Part shown: piece by piece, positions 25,242 to 34,319 of the stretch
How the letters are laid out: each line of letters begins with the position of its first letter
How positions within the stretch are numbered: the first letter of the stretch is position 1
NCBI GenBank assembly: GCA_020846655.1
Contig: JADLDL010000360.1
Coordinates: 1-37,836, forward strand
DNA length: 37,836 bases
Direction: 5' to 3'
From: Saprospiraceae bacterium
GTDB taxonomy: Bacteria; Bacteroidota; Bacteroidia; Chitinophagales; Saprospiraceae
The notes under the pieces: generated by a model
What the model was told of the DNA's origin: nothing
Seen by the model: only the letters and a program-made list of their open reading frames with translations
The model's database searches: none
Translations under genes and position numbers: made by a program

Positions 25242-26366
25242 ATGAAACAACAAACACAAACATCGCCGCGCACACCCGTCCATTACGTGGTGTGGCGCTC
25301 GGAACCTGGTGGCGCCGAACTCTCGGTCAACCACTACATCCGGCACTTCAGCCCCCGGCGCGAGGTATATGTGTATAGCCTGCGCGCCGCCGAAAACGAA
25401 CTCTACGACGCCAGCAAGATTCATTTTCAAAACGGCGCCGACAAGGACTGGGAATGCTACAAACGCTATTTCCGGTATTGCCGGGCGCACCGCGGCCATG
25501 TGTTTCACCTGATGAGCACCGGCCCGATTATTCTCCTGATTACCCTGCTGGCCGGGCTACGCCTGCCGGTGTACCACATCCACGGCACGATCTACTGGAA
25601 AAAGCCGCTGAAAAAACTCTACCTCAAAACCGCCTGGTGGCTCGCCTCCTGGTTCCGGATTCATTTTGTGGCCAATTCAAAATACAGCGCCGGCATCTTC
25701 CGGCGTGTGGTGCTGCCGGTAGAGCCGAAGGTCATTTACAACGGCTTCGACGTAGACCATTTCTGGCGCCAGCGCAGCCAGCGCCAGCACCCGAAACGCC
25801 TGGCCTACGCCGGCCGCCTGCAACCCGGCAAAAACGTGGACCTCGTGCTGCGTTTGTTTGAAGATGTGGCCGGCCAATACCCCGAACTGGAACTGCACAT
25901 CGCCGGCGAAGGCGCCCTGCGCCCCGCCCTGGAGCAGCAGGCCCGCGACAGCCAATTCGGCGCACGCATTCATTTCCACGGCTGGGTCCGGGATGTGGCG
26001 GCGTTCTACGGCAGCGTCGACCTGTTTCTGTTTCTCAGTGCCTACGAATCCTTCGGCAACGTGCTCTCCGAGGCCTTGCTCACCGGCCTGCCGGTGCTCA
26101 CCAGCCCGGTGCCCGTGTTTGAGGAGATTCACGGCGGCGAAAAAGCCTTTTTGTTGGGCCAGCCGGAACAGTACGCCGAACTCCGGGACAATCTGAACCA
26201 AGCCCTGCTCCAGTTCCCCAGCCTGGCCCAAAAAGCCTTCGACCTGGGCGAGCAACTGAAGCCGGTCTTTGATATTGACAACCATTTGATTGAAATCGAA
26301 CGTATTTATGAGCAAATTGAGTCCACCCGTCATCTATTACCACTCCGTAGCGCCGAAGCTGTTTGA
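25242..26366 (+). CDS. GT4 family glycosyltransferase
   Basis: This 374-residue GT-B retaining transferase has the GT4 hallmarks: RLAYAGRLQPGKNVDLVL at the start of the C-terminal domain, the turn IHFHGWVRDVAAFYGSVDL and the E-x7-E motif in YESFGNVLSEALLTGLPVL. The N-terminal domain contains VYHIHGTIYWKKPLKKLY. It should act at the cytoplasmic membrane face. The gene starts the first decoration cassette. Its 3' end overlaps the deacetylase gene by 59 bases in a different frame, an unusually long overlap. The donor sugar is unknown. Confidence 0.92.
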   Translation: MKQQTQTSPRTPVHYVVWRSEPGGAELSVNHYIRHFSPRREVYVYSLRAAENELYDASKIHFQNGADKDWECYKRYFRYCRAHRGHVFHLMSTGPIILLITLLAGLRLPVYHIHGTIYWKKPLKKLYLKTAWWLASWFRIHFVANSKYSAGIFRRVVLPVEPKVIYNGFDVDHFWRQRSQRQHPKRLAYAGRLQPGKNVDLVLRLFEDVAGQYPELELHIAGEGALRPALEQQARDSQFGARIHFHGWVRDVAAFYGSVDLFLFLSAYESFGNVLSEALLTGLPVLTSPVPVFEEIHGGEKAFLLGQPEQYAELRDNLNQALLQFPSLAQKAFDLGEQLKPVFDIDNHLIEIERIYEQIESTRHLLPLRSAEAV

Positions 26367-27465
26367 CCGTTGGGTGCTGCGTTTCCTGACGCTGGAAATG
26401 AGCACGTTCGAGGATCAAATGGCCTACCTGCGCGAGCACGGTTTTCGCGCCGTTTTTTTTGAAGAATGGCTGGCCTTCCGCACTGGCGCCCAACGCGTCA
26501 GCGGCAAAGAAATCTGCATCGCGTTCGACGATGGCCTGCTCGACAACTGGGTCTACGCCTACCCCATCGCCAAAAAATACGGCCTGCGCTTCACCCTGTT
26601 TGTGTCGCCCGAATGCATCGACCCGCGCGACACCGTGCGCCCCACCCTGGAAGATGTGTGGGCAGGGCGCTGCCGCGAAAAAGACCTCACGGGCTTGGGC
26701 TACCTGAACTGGGCCGAACTCCGGCTCATGCAGGCCTCGGGTGTGGTGGACGTGCAGTCGCACACCATGTCGCACACCAAATACCCCGTGTCGTCGAACA
26801 TCGATTGTTTTTACTACGGCGGCTACCGGGGCATGTACCCCATTTGGAACGCCCGGCCCGCGGACAAAGCCCGCTATTTTGAGGATGCCGGTTTTGAGCA
26901 GCGCTTGCCGCTGGGCACGCCGTTGATGGAGGAAAAATCGGCCGTCGTCGCGCGAAAACACGAGATCAACCCCGGTTTTTTTGCCGAAACGGCAGCCCTC
27001 GCCAACAAATTCGAACTCAACATTCCCGAGCACCGGCCGGCCTATGAAGCCGAAGCCCGGGCCATCCACACGCGCTACGCCCTGGCCGGCACGCTGGTGA
27101 CCGGCGTCGAGTCGGAAGCCGATTTTCAGGCCCGGCTGCGCTACGAGATTGTGGATTCTAAAACTATTCTTGAAGAAAAACTGCAAAAACCGGTGCGCAT
27201 TCTGTGCTGGCCCCACGGCGACAACTCGCCCGAAGCCCATGCCCTGGCCAAAGCCAGCGGCTACCTGGCCACCACCGCCGGCAAACTGACCGAACTGGCC
27301 GACGAGCCCGACCGGATACCCCGCATCGGGACCTCCTGGAGCCTGGGCCAATGGCTCAACCGCCAGAAATTTCACTACAAAATTTCGAGCCACTACCACA
27401 AACAGCCCTACTACAGCTTCTGGCTGGCCAACGAATTCAAAAATAAACTCCTGCAACGCAGCTAA
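26308..27465 (+). CDS. Polysaccharide deacetylase (NodB/CE4 family), no signal peptide
   Basis: This 385-residue protein has a NodB-like deacetylase core that removes N-acetyl (or O-acetyl) groups from sugars using a metal ion. Motif 1 is IAFDDGLLDNW (D74, D75) and motif 2 is QSHTMSHTKYP with the metal ligands H152 and H156. A late block, RILCWPHGDNSPE then ASGYLAT, corresponds to the R/W-containing motifs. I chose the ATG at 26308 (MSKLSPPVIYYHSV); the in-frame TTG at 26290 adds nothing. There is no signal peptide or membrane anchor, so it probably acts in the cytoplasm on a nucleotide- or lipid-linked sugar, unlike secreted CE4 enzymes. The insertion between motifs is long. It overlaps the GT4 gene by 59 bases and lies two bases before the AsnB-like gene. 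Confidence 0.88.
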   Translation: MSKLSPPVIYYHSVAPKLFDRWVLRFLTLEMSTFEDQMAYLREHGFRAVFFEEWLAFRTGAQRVSGKEICIAFDDGLLDNWVYAYPIAKKYGLRFTLFVSPECIDPRDTVRPTLEDVWAGRCREKDLTGLGYLNWAELRLMQASGVVDVQSHTMSHTKYPVSSNIDCFYYGGYRGMYPIWNARPADKARYFEDAGFEQRLPLGTPLMEEKSAVVARKHEINPGFFAETAALANKFELNIPEHRPAYEAEARAIHTRYALAGTLVTGVESEADFQARLRYEIVDSKTILEEKLQKPVRILCWPHGDNSPEAHALAKASGYLATTAGKLTELADEPDRIPRIGTSWSLGQWLNRQKFHYKISSHYHKQPYYSFWLANEFKNKLLQRS

Positions 27466-27467
27466 TC

Positions 27468-29249
27468 ATGTTTTTCTACCTGCACTATTCCTTTTCGCGC
27501 GGCGCGGCGCTCAGCGAACAAGCCTTGCCCGAAGCCGGCGAGGCCGCCCTGAGCCAGCCCAACACGCTGTACCTGCACAGCGGGCGGCAGCGCCGGGTAT
27601 CAATGGATACGCCGGGCGGGAAATTGATTTTGCTGGGCGACCCGGTCTTCGAAGCCGGCGCTTCGCCCGGCAGCCGGATCGTATCGGCCGACGGGCACGT
27701 CGACGAAGCCGTGCTGTACGACGAGATCCGGGGGCATTACTACTGGTTTTTGCTGCGCCCCGACAGCATCGACTGCGGCACGTCCTTCGGCGCCATCTTT
27801 CCGGTGTACACCCACAGCAGCCCCGAGGGCGTATGGCTCAGTTCCAGTTCGCTGTTCCTGGCCGGCCAGGTCGACACCGGCGCGCCCGACCGACGCAACC
27901 TGCTCGAACGCCTGCTGTTCAACTACCCGTTTTTCAACTCCACCTGGTGGACCGGCATCCGGCGCCTCGCTGCGCACCGGCACCTGCATGTGGACGCGCA
28001 GGGCATGGAACAACGCGGCGACTTCGAGATCAGCCGCTTTTTTGGTACCGGACAAAAAAACACCGCAGCCGACCTGCACGCGATCAACGACCTGTTTGCC
28101 CAGGAATGCCGGCTGTTTTTGCCGGATACGGCGCACTTTGGCATTTCATTTACCGGCGGATTTGACGGCCGCACGCTGCTGGCGGCCGCCCGAAATGCCG
28201 GCCGAACAGATTTCCTGAGCTATAGTTTTGGCCGGCCCGGCGCTACGGATGTGAGTTTTCCGGAAGCGCAGGCCAGAGCACTTGGCATTCCGTACGAGCC
28301 CATCCTCCTCGACCAGGACTATCTGGACCGGCACGCGCTGGACTCGGCGCGCGGTTTTATGCAACTGACGGAGTACAACGGCAATTTTGGCCGTCCGCAC
28401 TATCATTTTGCCGCCCAACGGCTGTCCGAAAAAGTGGACTACCTCCTGACCGGCAATTTCGGCAGCGAAATGTTTCGCGCCCTGCACCAGCCCGGCGTGA
28501 TGATGACCGAAGCCTTGATCCAGGTGTTCAGCGCGACGGATGATTCCTGGAAAGCGGTGTTGCGCGGGCAATGCCCACCGGCTTTTGCAACCGAACTGGA
28601 GGAACTGATCGTCGATCTGGAGGCTTATCTGGCTCCTATGGCCGATTGGCCGCCCAACCACAAGTTTTATCATTTTGTGTTCAACGAGATTTTCCGCAGC
28701 TATTTTGGGCCGGAACTGGTCATGCAAAGCCATTTCCTGAACAACCGGACGCCTTTCCTGTCGCTGCGTTTTTTCCGCGCCCTGAACGATACGATCTGGT
28801 CGGGGGTACATTCCAATTTGTTTGAAAAACAAAAAAACAAGCGCCTTAAAGGGCAGGTCTTTTACGCCTCGTTTTTGCGGCGCAGCGACCCCGAACTCTA
28901 CCGGCAGCCGACCAACAAGGGCTACAGCCCGGCCGACGTGCTGGAACCCTGGCGCCTGCCCCTGTTGCTCGGGCGCGTGGCCTGGCACAAACTCATGCAG
29001 CAGGACGAACCGGACTCCAACGCCGTCGACGCGTTTTTCCTGGGCAACCGCGAAACGCTGCAGCGGGACATGCTGCACGACGCCGCTGCCGCGCTCGCCG
29101 AAACGGGCCTGGATGCCTGGCTCGACCCCAGTCGGCAGGAGGTCGATTTGGAAACCCGCATCAAATACTACTCCCTGGCAGCCGGCTGGACTTCGGCCAG
29201 CACGCCTGCCCCGACCTTATCTGAATCTTTTTCCCTGAAACCAAACTAA
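27468..29249 (+). CDS. Divergent asparagine-synthetase-like protein lacking the glutaminase cysteine
   Basis: This 593-residue protein resembles asparagine synthetase B over its length but has lost key residues. The N-terminal glutaminase domain should start MC; here it is MFFYLHYSFSRG, so no Cys2 nucleophile exists. The degenerate domain still shows WLSSSSLFLAG-like strands. The synthetase PP-loop reads ISFTGGFDGRTLLAAA at 228-240 instead of SGGxDS (T229, G230, G231, D233, G234), and LLTGNFGSEMFRALH near 324-338 replaces the usual LSGEGADELFAGY. It may still adenylate a carboxylate and use a different amine, or free ammonia. It lies two bases after the deacetylase gene and ten before the GNAT gene. 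The function is not established. Confidence 0.8.
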   Translation: MFFYLHYSFSRGAALSEQALPEAGEAALSQPNTLYLHSGRQRRVSMDTPGGKLILLGDPVFEAGASPGSRIVSADGHVDEAVLYDEIRGHYYWFLLRPDSIDCGTSFGAIFPVYTHSSPEGVWLSSSSLFLAGQVDTGAPDRRNLLERLLFNYPFFNSTWWTGIRRLAAHRHLHVDAQGMEQRGDFEISRFFGTGQKNTAADLHAINDLFAQECRLFLPDTAHFGISFTGGFDGRTLLAAARNAGRTDFLSYSFGRPGATDVSFPEAQARALGIPYEPILLDQDYLDRHALDSARGFMQLTEYNGNFGRPHYHFAAQRLSEKVDYLLTGNFGSEMFRALHQPGVMMTEALIQVFSATDDSWKAVLRGQCPPAFATELEELIVDLEAYLAPMADWPPNHKFYHFVFNEIFRSYFGPELVMQSHFLNNRTPFLSLRFFRALNDTIWSGVHSNLFEKQKNKRLKGQVFYASFLRRSDPELYRQPTNKGYSPADVLEPWRLPLLLGRVAWHKLMQQDEPDSNAVDAFFLGNRETLQRDMLHDAAAALAETGLDAWLDPSRQEVDLETRIKYYSLAAGWTSASTPAPTLSESFSLKPN

Positions 29250-29259
29250 ATCCAAGAGC

Positions 29260-30357
29260 ATGAACGCAGTCTTTACCTACACCAACCCGGATGCGGCCTT
29301 TTGGGCCAGTTACAGCCGGCTTTGGCAAAACAGCCAGGGGCGCTCGCCGTTCCAGTCACCGCACATCCTGGAATATTTTGCCGGGCGGGCGCCGGGCGAA
29401 CTGGCGATCGTACAAGGGCACAGCGCCGGCGAACTACGGGCTGTAGCCATTTTGCGCAAGCAAAACGGCGTCTACTCCTTTTTGAGCGACATGAAAACGG
29501 ACGCCAACTTTTTCATCCTCCACCGCGCCTGCACACCCGACGATATCCAGTCCTTTTTCCAGCAGTTTTTGCACATTGTGAAAACAGAAAAATGGGCCCT
29601 TATGCTCAACAACCAACCCGCCTGGGCCAGTTACATGGAGCAGTTTGAAGCCGCCGGAAAGGCCAGCGGGTTGTACTGGCAGCACATCCGCTACTCCGTT
29701 TGCCCGATCGTGGAAGAAGCCACACCGGAAGCCTTGTTTCAGCGGATCAACGGCTCACGCGAACTCCGCTACCGGGTCAACAAATTGAAAAACCAGGAAA
29801 ACGCCGAGTTTGAGGTGTTCACCGACGATACCGACCTGGACCATTGGGTCGATGAATTTTGCCAGGCCCACGTACTGCGCTGGGCCGACACGCCCACTCC
29901 TTCCTCGTACCGCGATCCGGCCCGTTGCGCCTTTTTGAAAGGCTGCCTGCGCGCCTGGAGTGCCGACGGTATCCTGCGGCGTTTTTCGGTAAAAGTGGCC
30001 CGCGGCCGGGTCGGTTTTGTGGTCGGACTGCTGGAAGAAAACTCCCTGATTCACCACTCCACTACATTTCACCCCGACTACTGGAAACACAGTCCCGGCA
30101 AAGCGCTGATCCATTTTATGGCCAGTTGGATGCAGGAACAGCAGATGCGGGTATTGGATTTTGGCGACGGCGACGAGCCCTACAAGTACACCGTGGCCAA
30201 TACGGAACACCAACTCGACCGGATTTTTATTTCGAACCCGCTCAACCTCGGGTTCATCCTGAAAACCAAAGCGATACAAGTCGTGCGGGACAATCCCAAG
30301 ATGTACGATTTCTACCGGGATAAAATCAAACGGTTAACCCAACGCGCAAAGGCATGA
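29260..30357 (+). CDS. GNAT family acyltransferase, CelD/BioF2-like
   Basis: This 365-residue protein matches the GNAT group that includes CelD and FemAB-like proteins. The region GSRELRYRVNKLKNQENAEF begins the second acyltransferase half, and the C-terminal block HSPGKALIHFMASWM, then VLDFGDGDEPYKY, is the signature of this group. Such enzymes move acetyl from acetyl-CoA or amino acids from aminoacyl-tRNA to an amine or hydroxyl. It has no signal peptide. The last four bases overlap the start of the ATP-grasp gene (ATGA), and the upstream neighbour is the AsnB-like gene, which suggests a shared pathway. Acyl donor and acceptor are unknown. Confidence 0.85.
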   Translation: MNAVFTYTNPDAAFWASYSRLWQNSQGRSPFQSPHILEYFAGRAPGELAIVQGHSAGELRAVAILRKQNGVYSFLSDMKTDANFFILHRACTPDDIQSFFQQFLHIVKTEKWALMLNNQPAWASYMEQFEAAGKASGLYWQHIRYSVCPIVEEATPEALFQRINGSRELRYRVNKLKNQENAEFEVFTDDTDLDHWVDEFCQAHVLRWADTPTPSSYRDPARCAFLKGCLRAWSADGILRRFSVKVARGRVGFVVGLLEENSLIHHSTTFHPDYWKHSPGKALIHFMASWMQEQQMRVLDFGDGDEPYKYTVANTEHQLDRIFISNPLNLGFILKTKAIQVVRDNPKMYDFYRDKIKRLTQRAKA

Positions 30358-31430
30358 ACAAACTACAATTGGCCATCCTCAAAAATGAGGTGGCAGAAGA
30401 TCACCTGCTTTGGCTGGACGCCTGCCGGGAACTCCGGGACCTCGTCGACGTGGACGTGGTCGACCTCACCCGTGCAGATTGGTTGGAACAAATCCGGCGG
30501 AAGCGCTACGACGGCTTGCTGGCTTCGCCGCCGGGCTGGTCCACGCCGTTCAAGACCCTGTTCGACGAGCGCGTCAGCATCCTGCAATCGGCCACCGATA
30601 TTCCGATGTATCCTTCGCTGGAGGAGATCCAGATTTACGAGAACAAAAAATACCTGTCGTACTGGCTGGCGGCCAACTACGTGCCGCACCCGAAAACCTG
30701 GGTGTTTTATTACCAGGACGAGGCCCTGGACTTTCTGAAAACGGCGGCGCTGCCCCTGGTGGGCAAAACCAGCATGGGCGGCTCGGGCAGCGGCGTGCAT
30801 ATCCTGAAAACCCTGGCCGAGGCGGAATCGTACGTGAGCAACACCTTTTCCGGTAAAGGCGCCGCCTTGAACGTCGGCCCCAACTGGCGCAAAAAAGGCT
30901 TTATCGGCCGGGTGTTCAAAAAACTGCTGCGCCCGCAGGATTTCAAGGCCAAATTGCAACAGTACAAGTACCTGCGCAGCGAAATCCAAAAAGATTTTGT
31001 CATCCTGCAAGAGCATGTGCCGCATACGTTCGAATGGCGCTGCGTGCGGATCGGCGATTCGTTTTTTGCGCATAAAAAACTGGTTAAAGGCGACAAAGCC
31101 AGCGGCAGCCTGCTGAAAGGCTATGAAAACCCGCCGATGCAACTCCTTGATTTTGTAAAAGAAGCCACCGACAAGCGGCACTTCCTGTCGCAATCGGTCG
31201 ATATTTTCGAAACCCCCGACGGGCGCTACCTGGTCAACGAGATGCAGTGCATTTTCGGCCAATCGGACCCCTACCAGATGCTGGTCGACGGGGTGCCCGG
31301 CCGCTACATTCAAGTCAATGGCCAGTGGCAATTCGAAGCCGGCGATTTCAACCGGTACGAATCCTTCCTGCTCCGGCTGGAGCATTTTATCCAAATCCTT
31401 CACGAACACCAACCAGCAATACACGCGTGA
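30354..31430 (+). CDS. ATP-grasp family carboxylate-amine ligase-like protein
   Basis: This 358-residue protein has the ATP-grasp layout. An N-terminal region is followed by the ATP-binding lysine/glycine loop LPLVGKTSMGGSGSGVHIL at about 132-150, the adenine-binding strand FVILQEHVPHTFEWRCVRIG near 215-235, and the magnesium-binding strand RYLVNEMQCIF near 290-300. These enzymes activate a carboxylate as acyl phosphate and join it to an amine or thiol. The family is RimK-like in general form; I cannot name the substrate. The gene overlaps the GNAT gene by four bases and the GT4 gene by four bases (GTGA), so it is tightly coupled to both. A role in attaching an amino acid to the glycan precursor is inference. 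Confidence 0.85.
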   Translation: MNKLQLAILKNEVAEDHLLWLDACRELRDLVDVDVVDLTRADWLEQIRRKRYDGLLASPPGWSTPFKTLFDERVSILQSATDIPMYPSLEEIQIYENKKYLSYWLAANYVPHPKTWVFYYQDEALDFLKTAALPLVGKTSMGGSGSGVHILKTLAEAESYVSNTFSGKGAALNVGPNWRKKGFIGRVFKKLLRPQDFKAKLQQYKYLRSEIQKDFVILQEHVPHTFEWRCVRIGDSFFAHKKLVKGDKASGSLLKGYENPPMQLLDFVKEATDKRHFLSQSVDIFETPDGRYLVNEMQCIFGQSDPYQMLVDGVPGRYIQVNGQWQFEAGDFNRYESFLLRLEHFIQILHEHQPAIHA

Positions 31431-32449
31431 AAGTTCTATTCGTTTTCAGCGGCAACTCCAAACAATTCCCGATTTCGCCGTTCACCAAATCGCAAGCCGA
31501 TTCGCTGCGCGACCGGGGCATTGAGGTCGATTATTTCCCGATTGTGGGGAAAGGCGGGCTGAACTACCTGAAAAATGTGGGTCCATTGCGCCAACATTTG
31601 AAGGCGCATCGCTACGACCTGATCCACGCGCACTATTCGCTGTGCGGCTGGGTGGCCGTGCTGGCTACGCTGGGGCGTTTGCCGGTGGTGGTATCGCTGA
31701 TGGGCGACGATGCGCAGGGCACTTTTTCCGGCAACAACAAAGTGAATTTCAAAAGCCGCTACCTGATCCTGCTGACCCGCCTGCTGCAACCCTTTGTGCG
31801 GGCAATCATTTCCAAATCGGCCAACCTCATGGGCCCCGTTTGGCGGAAAAGCATTGCACACATCATCCCCAACGGCGTGCGGCTGGAGCAGTTCAAACTC
31901 TACCCGGGCGGTTGCCGGGAGGCGCTGGGACTGGAAAAACAAAAAAAATACGTGCTTTTTTTGGGAAATCCGACCGATAGCAACAAGAATATCGCCCTGG
32001 TGCAATCCGCGGCACAGTTATTGAATCGGCCCGACGTACAGGTGTTGAACCCCTACCCCGTGACCCACGATCAGGTGGTGCAATATCTGAACTCAGCGGA
32101 TGTTTTCGTCCTGTGTTCCTTTGGCGAGGGTTCGCCGAATGTGGTCAAGGAAGCCATGTGCTGCAATTGCCCGATGGTGGTGACGCCGGCCGGCGACGCC
32201 GCCTGGGTGGTGGAAAATACGCCCGGCTGCTTTGTAGCCGGCTACGAGCCCGCTGATTTTGCCCAAAAACTGCAACTGGCCCTGGATTTTGCCGCCGGCA
32301 GTGGCCGGACGCGCGGACGGGAGCGGATGCTCGAACTGGGTTTGGATGCCGAGGCGGTGGCCCGCAAAATCGAGTCGGTGTACCGGCGCGCCCTGGGGCT
32401 TAGTGAAGCAATAATCGAACAAAAGCAATACAAAACCGAAGTTTTTTAA
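31427..32449 (+). CDS. GT4 family glycosyltransferase
   Basis: This 340-residue GT-B transferase starts at a GTG at 31427 (MKVLFVFSGNSKQFPIS), which overlaps the ATP-grasp stop codon; an in-frame ATG 180 bases upstream would translate the ATP-grasp gene in another frame. The N-terminal domain has YDLIHAHYSLCGWVAVLAT, and the C-terminal domain has YVLFLGNPTDSNKNIALVQ and the E-x7-E motif in FGEGSPNVVKEAMCCNCPMVV. The layout fits a cytoplasmic inner-membrane-associated enzyme. It is the first gene of the second decoration cassette and lies ten bases before an intact asparagine synthetase gene. Donor and acceptor are unknown. Confidence 0.92.
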   Translation: MKVLFVFSGNSKQFPISPFTKSQADSLRDRGIEVDYFPIVGKGGLNYLKNVGPLRQHLKAHRYDLIHAHYSLCGWVAVLATLGRLPVVVSLMGDDAQGTFSGNNKVNFKSRYLILLTRLLQPFVRAIISKSANLMGPVWRKSIAHIIPNGVRLEQFKLYPGGCREALGLEKQKKYVLFLGNPTDSNKNIALVQSAAQLLNRPDVQVLNPYPVTHDQVVQYLNSADVFVLCSFGEGSPNVVKEAMCCNCPMVVTPAGDAAWVVENTPGCFVAGYEPADFAQKLQLALDFAAGSGRTRGRERMLELGLDAEAVARKIESVYRRALGLSEAIIEQKQYKTEVF

Positions 32450-32459
32450 CTCAAACCAA

Positions 32460-34319
32460 ATGTGCGGAATATCCGGAATAATACACCTTGACGGTGCAGC
32501 GGTGCCTGAACAGCACTTGTCGGCCATGATAACGGCCATGAAACACCGCGGCCCCAACGACAACGGCACCTTCCGGGAGGGCGGCATGGGCCTGGGCTTT
32601 GTGCGGCTGAGCATCATCGACCTGAGCGCCGCCGGCCACCAGCCGATGTTTTCGAGCGACGAGCGCTACGTCATGATTTTCAATGGCGAGATTTACAACT
32701 ACATCGAACTGCGCGAAGAACTGATGGCCAAGGGCCACACGTTTCGGACCAAAACCGACACGGAAGTTATCCTGGTGGCCTACCGCGAATGGGGCGAGCA
32801 AATGTTGCACCGGTTCAACGGCATGTGGGCCCTGGTGATCTACGACCGGCAGGAAAAAACCGTTTTCGGCGCGCGCGACCGCTATGGTGTCAAGCCGTTT
32901 TTCTATTGCCTCGACGGCTCGCGGATTCTGTTTGGCTCCGACATCCGGTCCATCACAGCCGTGTTAGGCCGCAAGCCGACGCCCGACCAGGACGCCCTGT
33001 TCAATTTTCTGGCCTTCAACCGGACCGACCAAAACGACGGCACATTTTTGCAGGAAGTTAAAAAACTGGACCACGGCCATTGTTTCAATCTCCGCATTGG
33101 AGCGGGCGTGCCGGCGGGCGCCAAGGCGCTGCAACCGCGCAAATGGTACGATATCCGCAAAGAAATCAAGGAGCCGTTTAAAAATGCGGCCGAGTACCGC
33201 GAGATGTTTGCCTCGGCTGTGGGCTTGCGCCTGCGCAGCGACGTGCCGGTGGGCGTGTGCCTGAGCGGCGGTCTTGACTCCTCGAGCATCGTGTCGGTGC
33301 TGCTCCAGGATTTTCAGAAAAAAGACCTGAATACCTTTTCGGCGGTGTATGGCAGCGGCCGCAACGGCGATGAGTCGTCGTTCATCGACCTGTACCGGGG
33401 GCAGTTGGAAAATATGTATTTCACCCAGCCCGACGAGCACAGCCTGCTGGCCGACCTCGACGACCTGGCCCTGGCGCAATACGAGCCGGTGCCCAGCACC
33501 AGCACCTACGCCCAGTACCGGGTGATGAAACTGGCCCAGCAACACGTGGTGGTGACACTCGACGGGCAGGGCGCCGACGAGGCCCTGGCGGGCTACCATT
33601 ATTTTTTCGGGTTTCATTTCAAAAACCTGCTGCGCCGGGGCAAACTGGGCACCTTGGCCTCTGAAATGGGGCATTACTACGGCAAGCACCACTCGCTGTA
33701 CGGCATCAAAAGCATGGCTTTTTTCCTGCTGCCGGCCTTTTTGCGCACCCGCGTGCGGGTGATGGAAAAAGGCTACCTGGACCCTGATTTTTTCCAGGCC
33801 AACAACACCGACACTAATTTGATCACCGGCGAATTGTACGGCTCCAATTCCCTGCAGGAAGCCCTGATCAACCATTTTGAATATAAACTGGAGCATTTGC
33901 TCAAGTGGGAAGACCGCAATTCGATGTGGTTTTCGCTGGAAGCCCGCGTGCCGTTTCTGGATTACCGGCTGGTGGAACGCACCTTGTCGATTCCTGACGA
34001 ACTGATTATCCACAAAGGCATGACCAAGTCCATTTTGCGCGAAGCCATGAAAGGCACGCTGCCGGAACCCATCCGGATGCGCCGCGACAAAGTGGGTTTT
34101 GAGACGCCGGAAGCGGAATGGTTCCGGACGCCTATTTTTCAAAAATACATCAAAGACCTGATCTACTCGGAGCCGTTTGTTTCGCGCGGCACGATGGATG
34201 TGAAAAAAGTGCAGGGCATTTACCAAAAACACCTCAACCGCGAGGGCAACTACTCGCGCGAGATTTGGAAATGGATTCACCTGGAAAAATGGTACAACCA
34301 ATTTATCGACGGCAAATGA
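32460..34319 (+). CDS. asnB: Asparagine synthetase B-type glutamine amidotransferase
   Basis: This 619-residue protein has both complete domains of AsnB. The glutaminase starts MCGISGII with the Cys2 nucleophile and carries MKHRGPNDNGTF, FVRLSIIDLSAAGHQP and NGEIYNY. The synthetase PP-loop is intact as CLSGGLDSSS (S269 to S275), followed by TLDGQGADEALAGYHYF and the late KVGFETPEAEWF region. In surface-glycan loci, homologues such as WbpS convert uronic acids to uronamides. That role fits here because wlbA/wlbB and the WbpP-like gene make uronic-acid or related precursors. Ordinary asparagine synthesis cannot be ruled out. Its stop overlaps the deacetylase start (ATGA). Confidence 0.88.
   Translation: MCGISGIIHLDGAAVPEQHLSAMITAMKHRGPNDNGTFREGGMGLGFVRLSIIDLSAAGHQPMFSSDERYVMIFNGEIYNYIELREELMAKGHTFRTKTDTEVILVAYREWGEQMLHRFNGMWALVIYDRQEKTVFGARDRYGVKPFFYCLDGSRILFGSDIRSITAVLGRKPTPDQDALFNFLAFNRTDQNDGTFLQEVKKLDHGHCFNLRIGAGVPAGAKALQPRKWYDIRKEIKEPFKNAAEYREMFASAVGLRLRSDVPVGVCLSGGLDSSSIVSVLLQDFQKKDLNTFSAVYGSGRNGDESSFIDLYRGQLENMYFTQPDEHSLLADLDDLALAQYEPVPSTSTYAQYRVMKLAQQHVVVTLDGQGADEALAGYHYFFGFHFKNLLRRGKLGTLASEMGHYYGKHHSLYGIKSMAFFLLPAFLRTRVRVMEKGYLDPDFFQANNTDTNLITGELYGSNSLQEALINHFEYKLEHLLKWEDRNSMWFSLEARVPFLDYRLVERTLSIPDELIIHKGMTKSILREAMKGTLPEPIRMRRDKVGFETPEAEWFRTPIFQKYIKDLIYSEPFVSRGTMDVKKVQGIYQKHLNREGNYSREIWKWIHLEKWYNQFIDGK

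Noticed and set aside
31247-31426. Longer start for the second GT4 gene
   Set aside because: The extension lies out of frame within the ATP-grasp gene; the GTG at 31427 gives the conserved first strand and overlaps the preceding stop codon.
34118-34315. Longer start for the second deacetylase
   Set aside because: The extension translates asnB in another frame; the ATG at 34316 overlaps the stop as ATGA.
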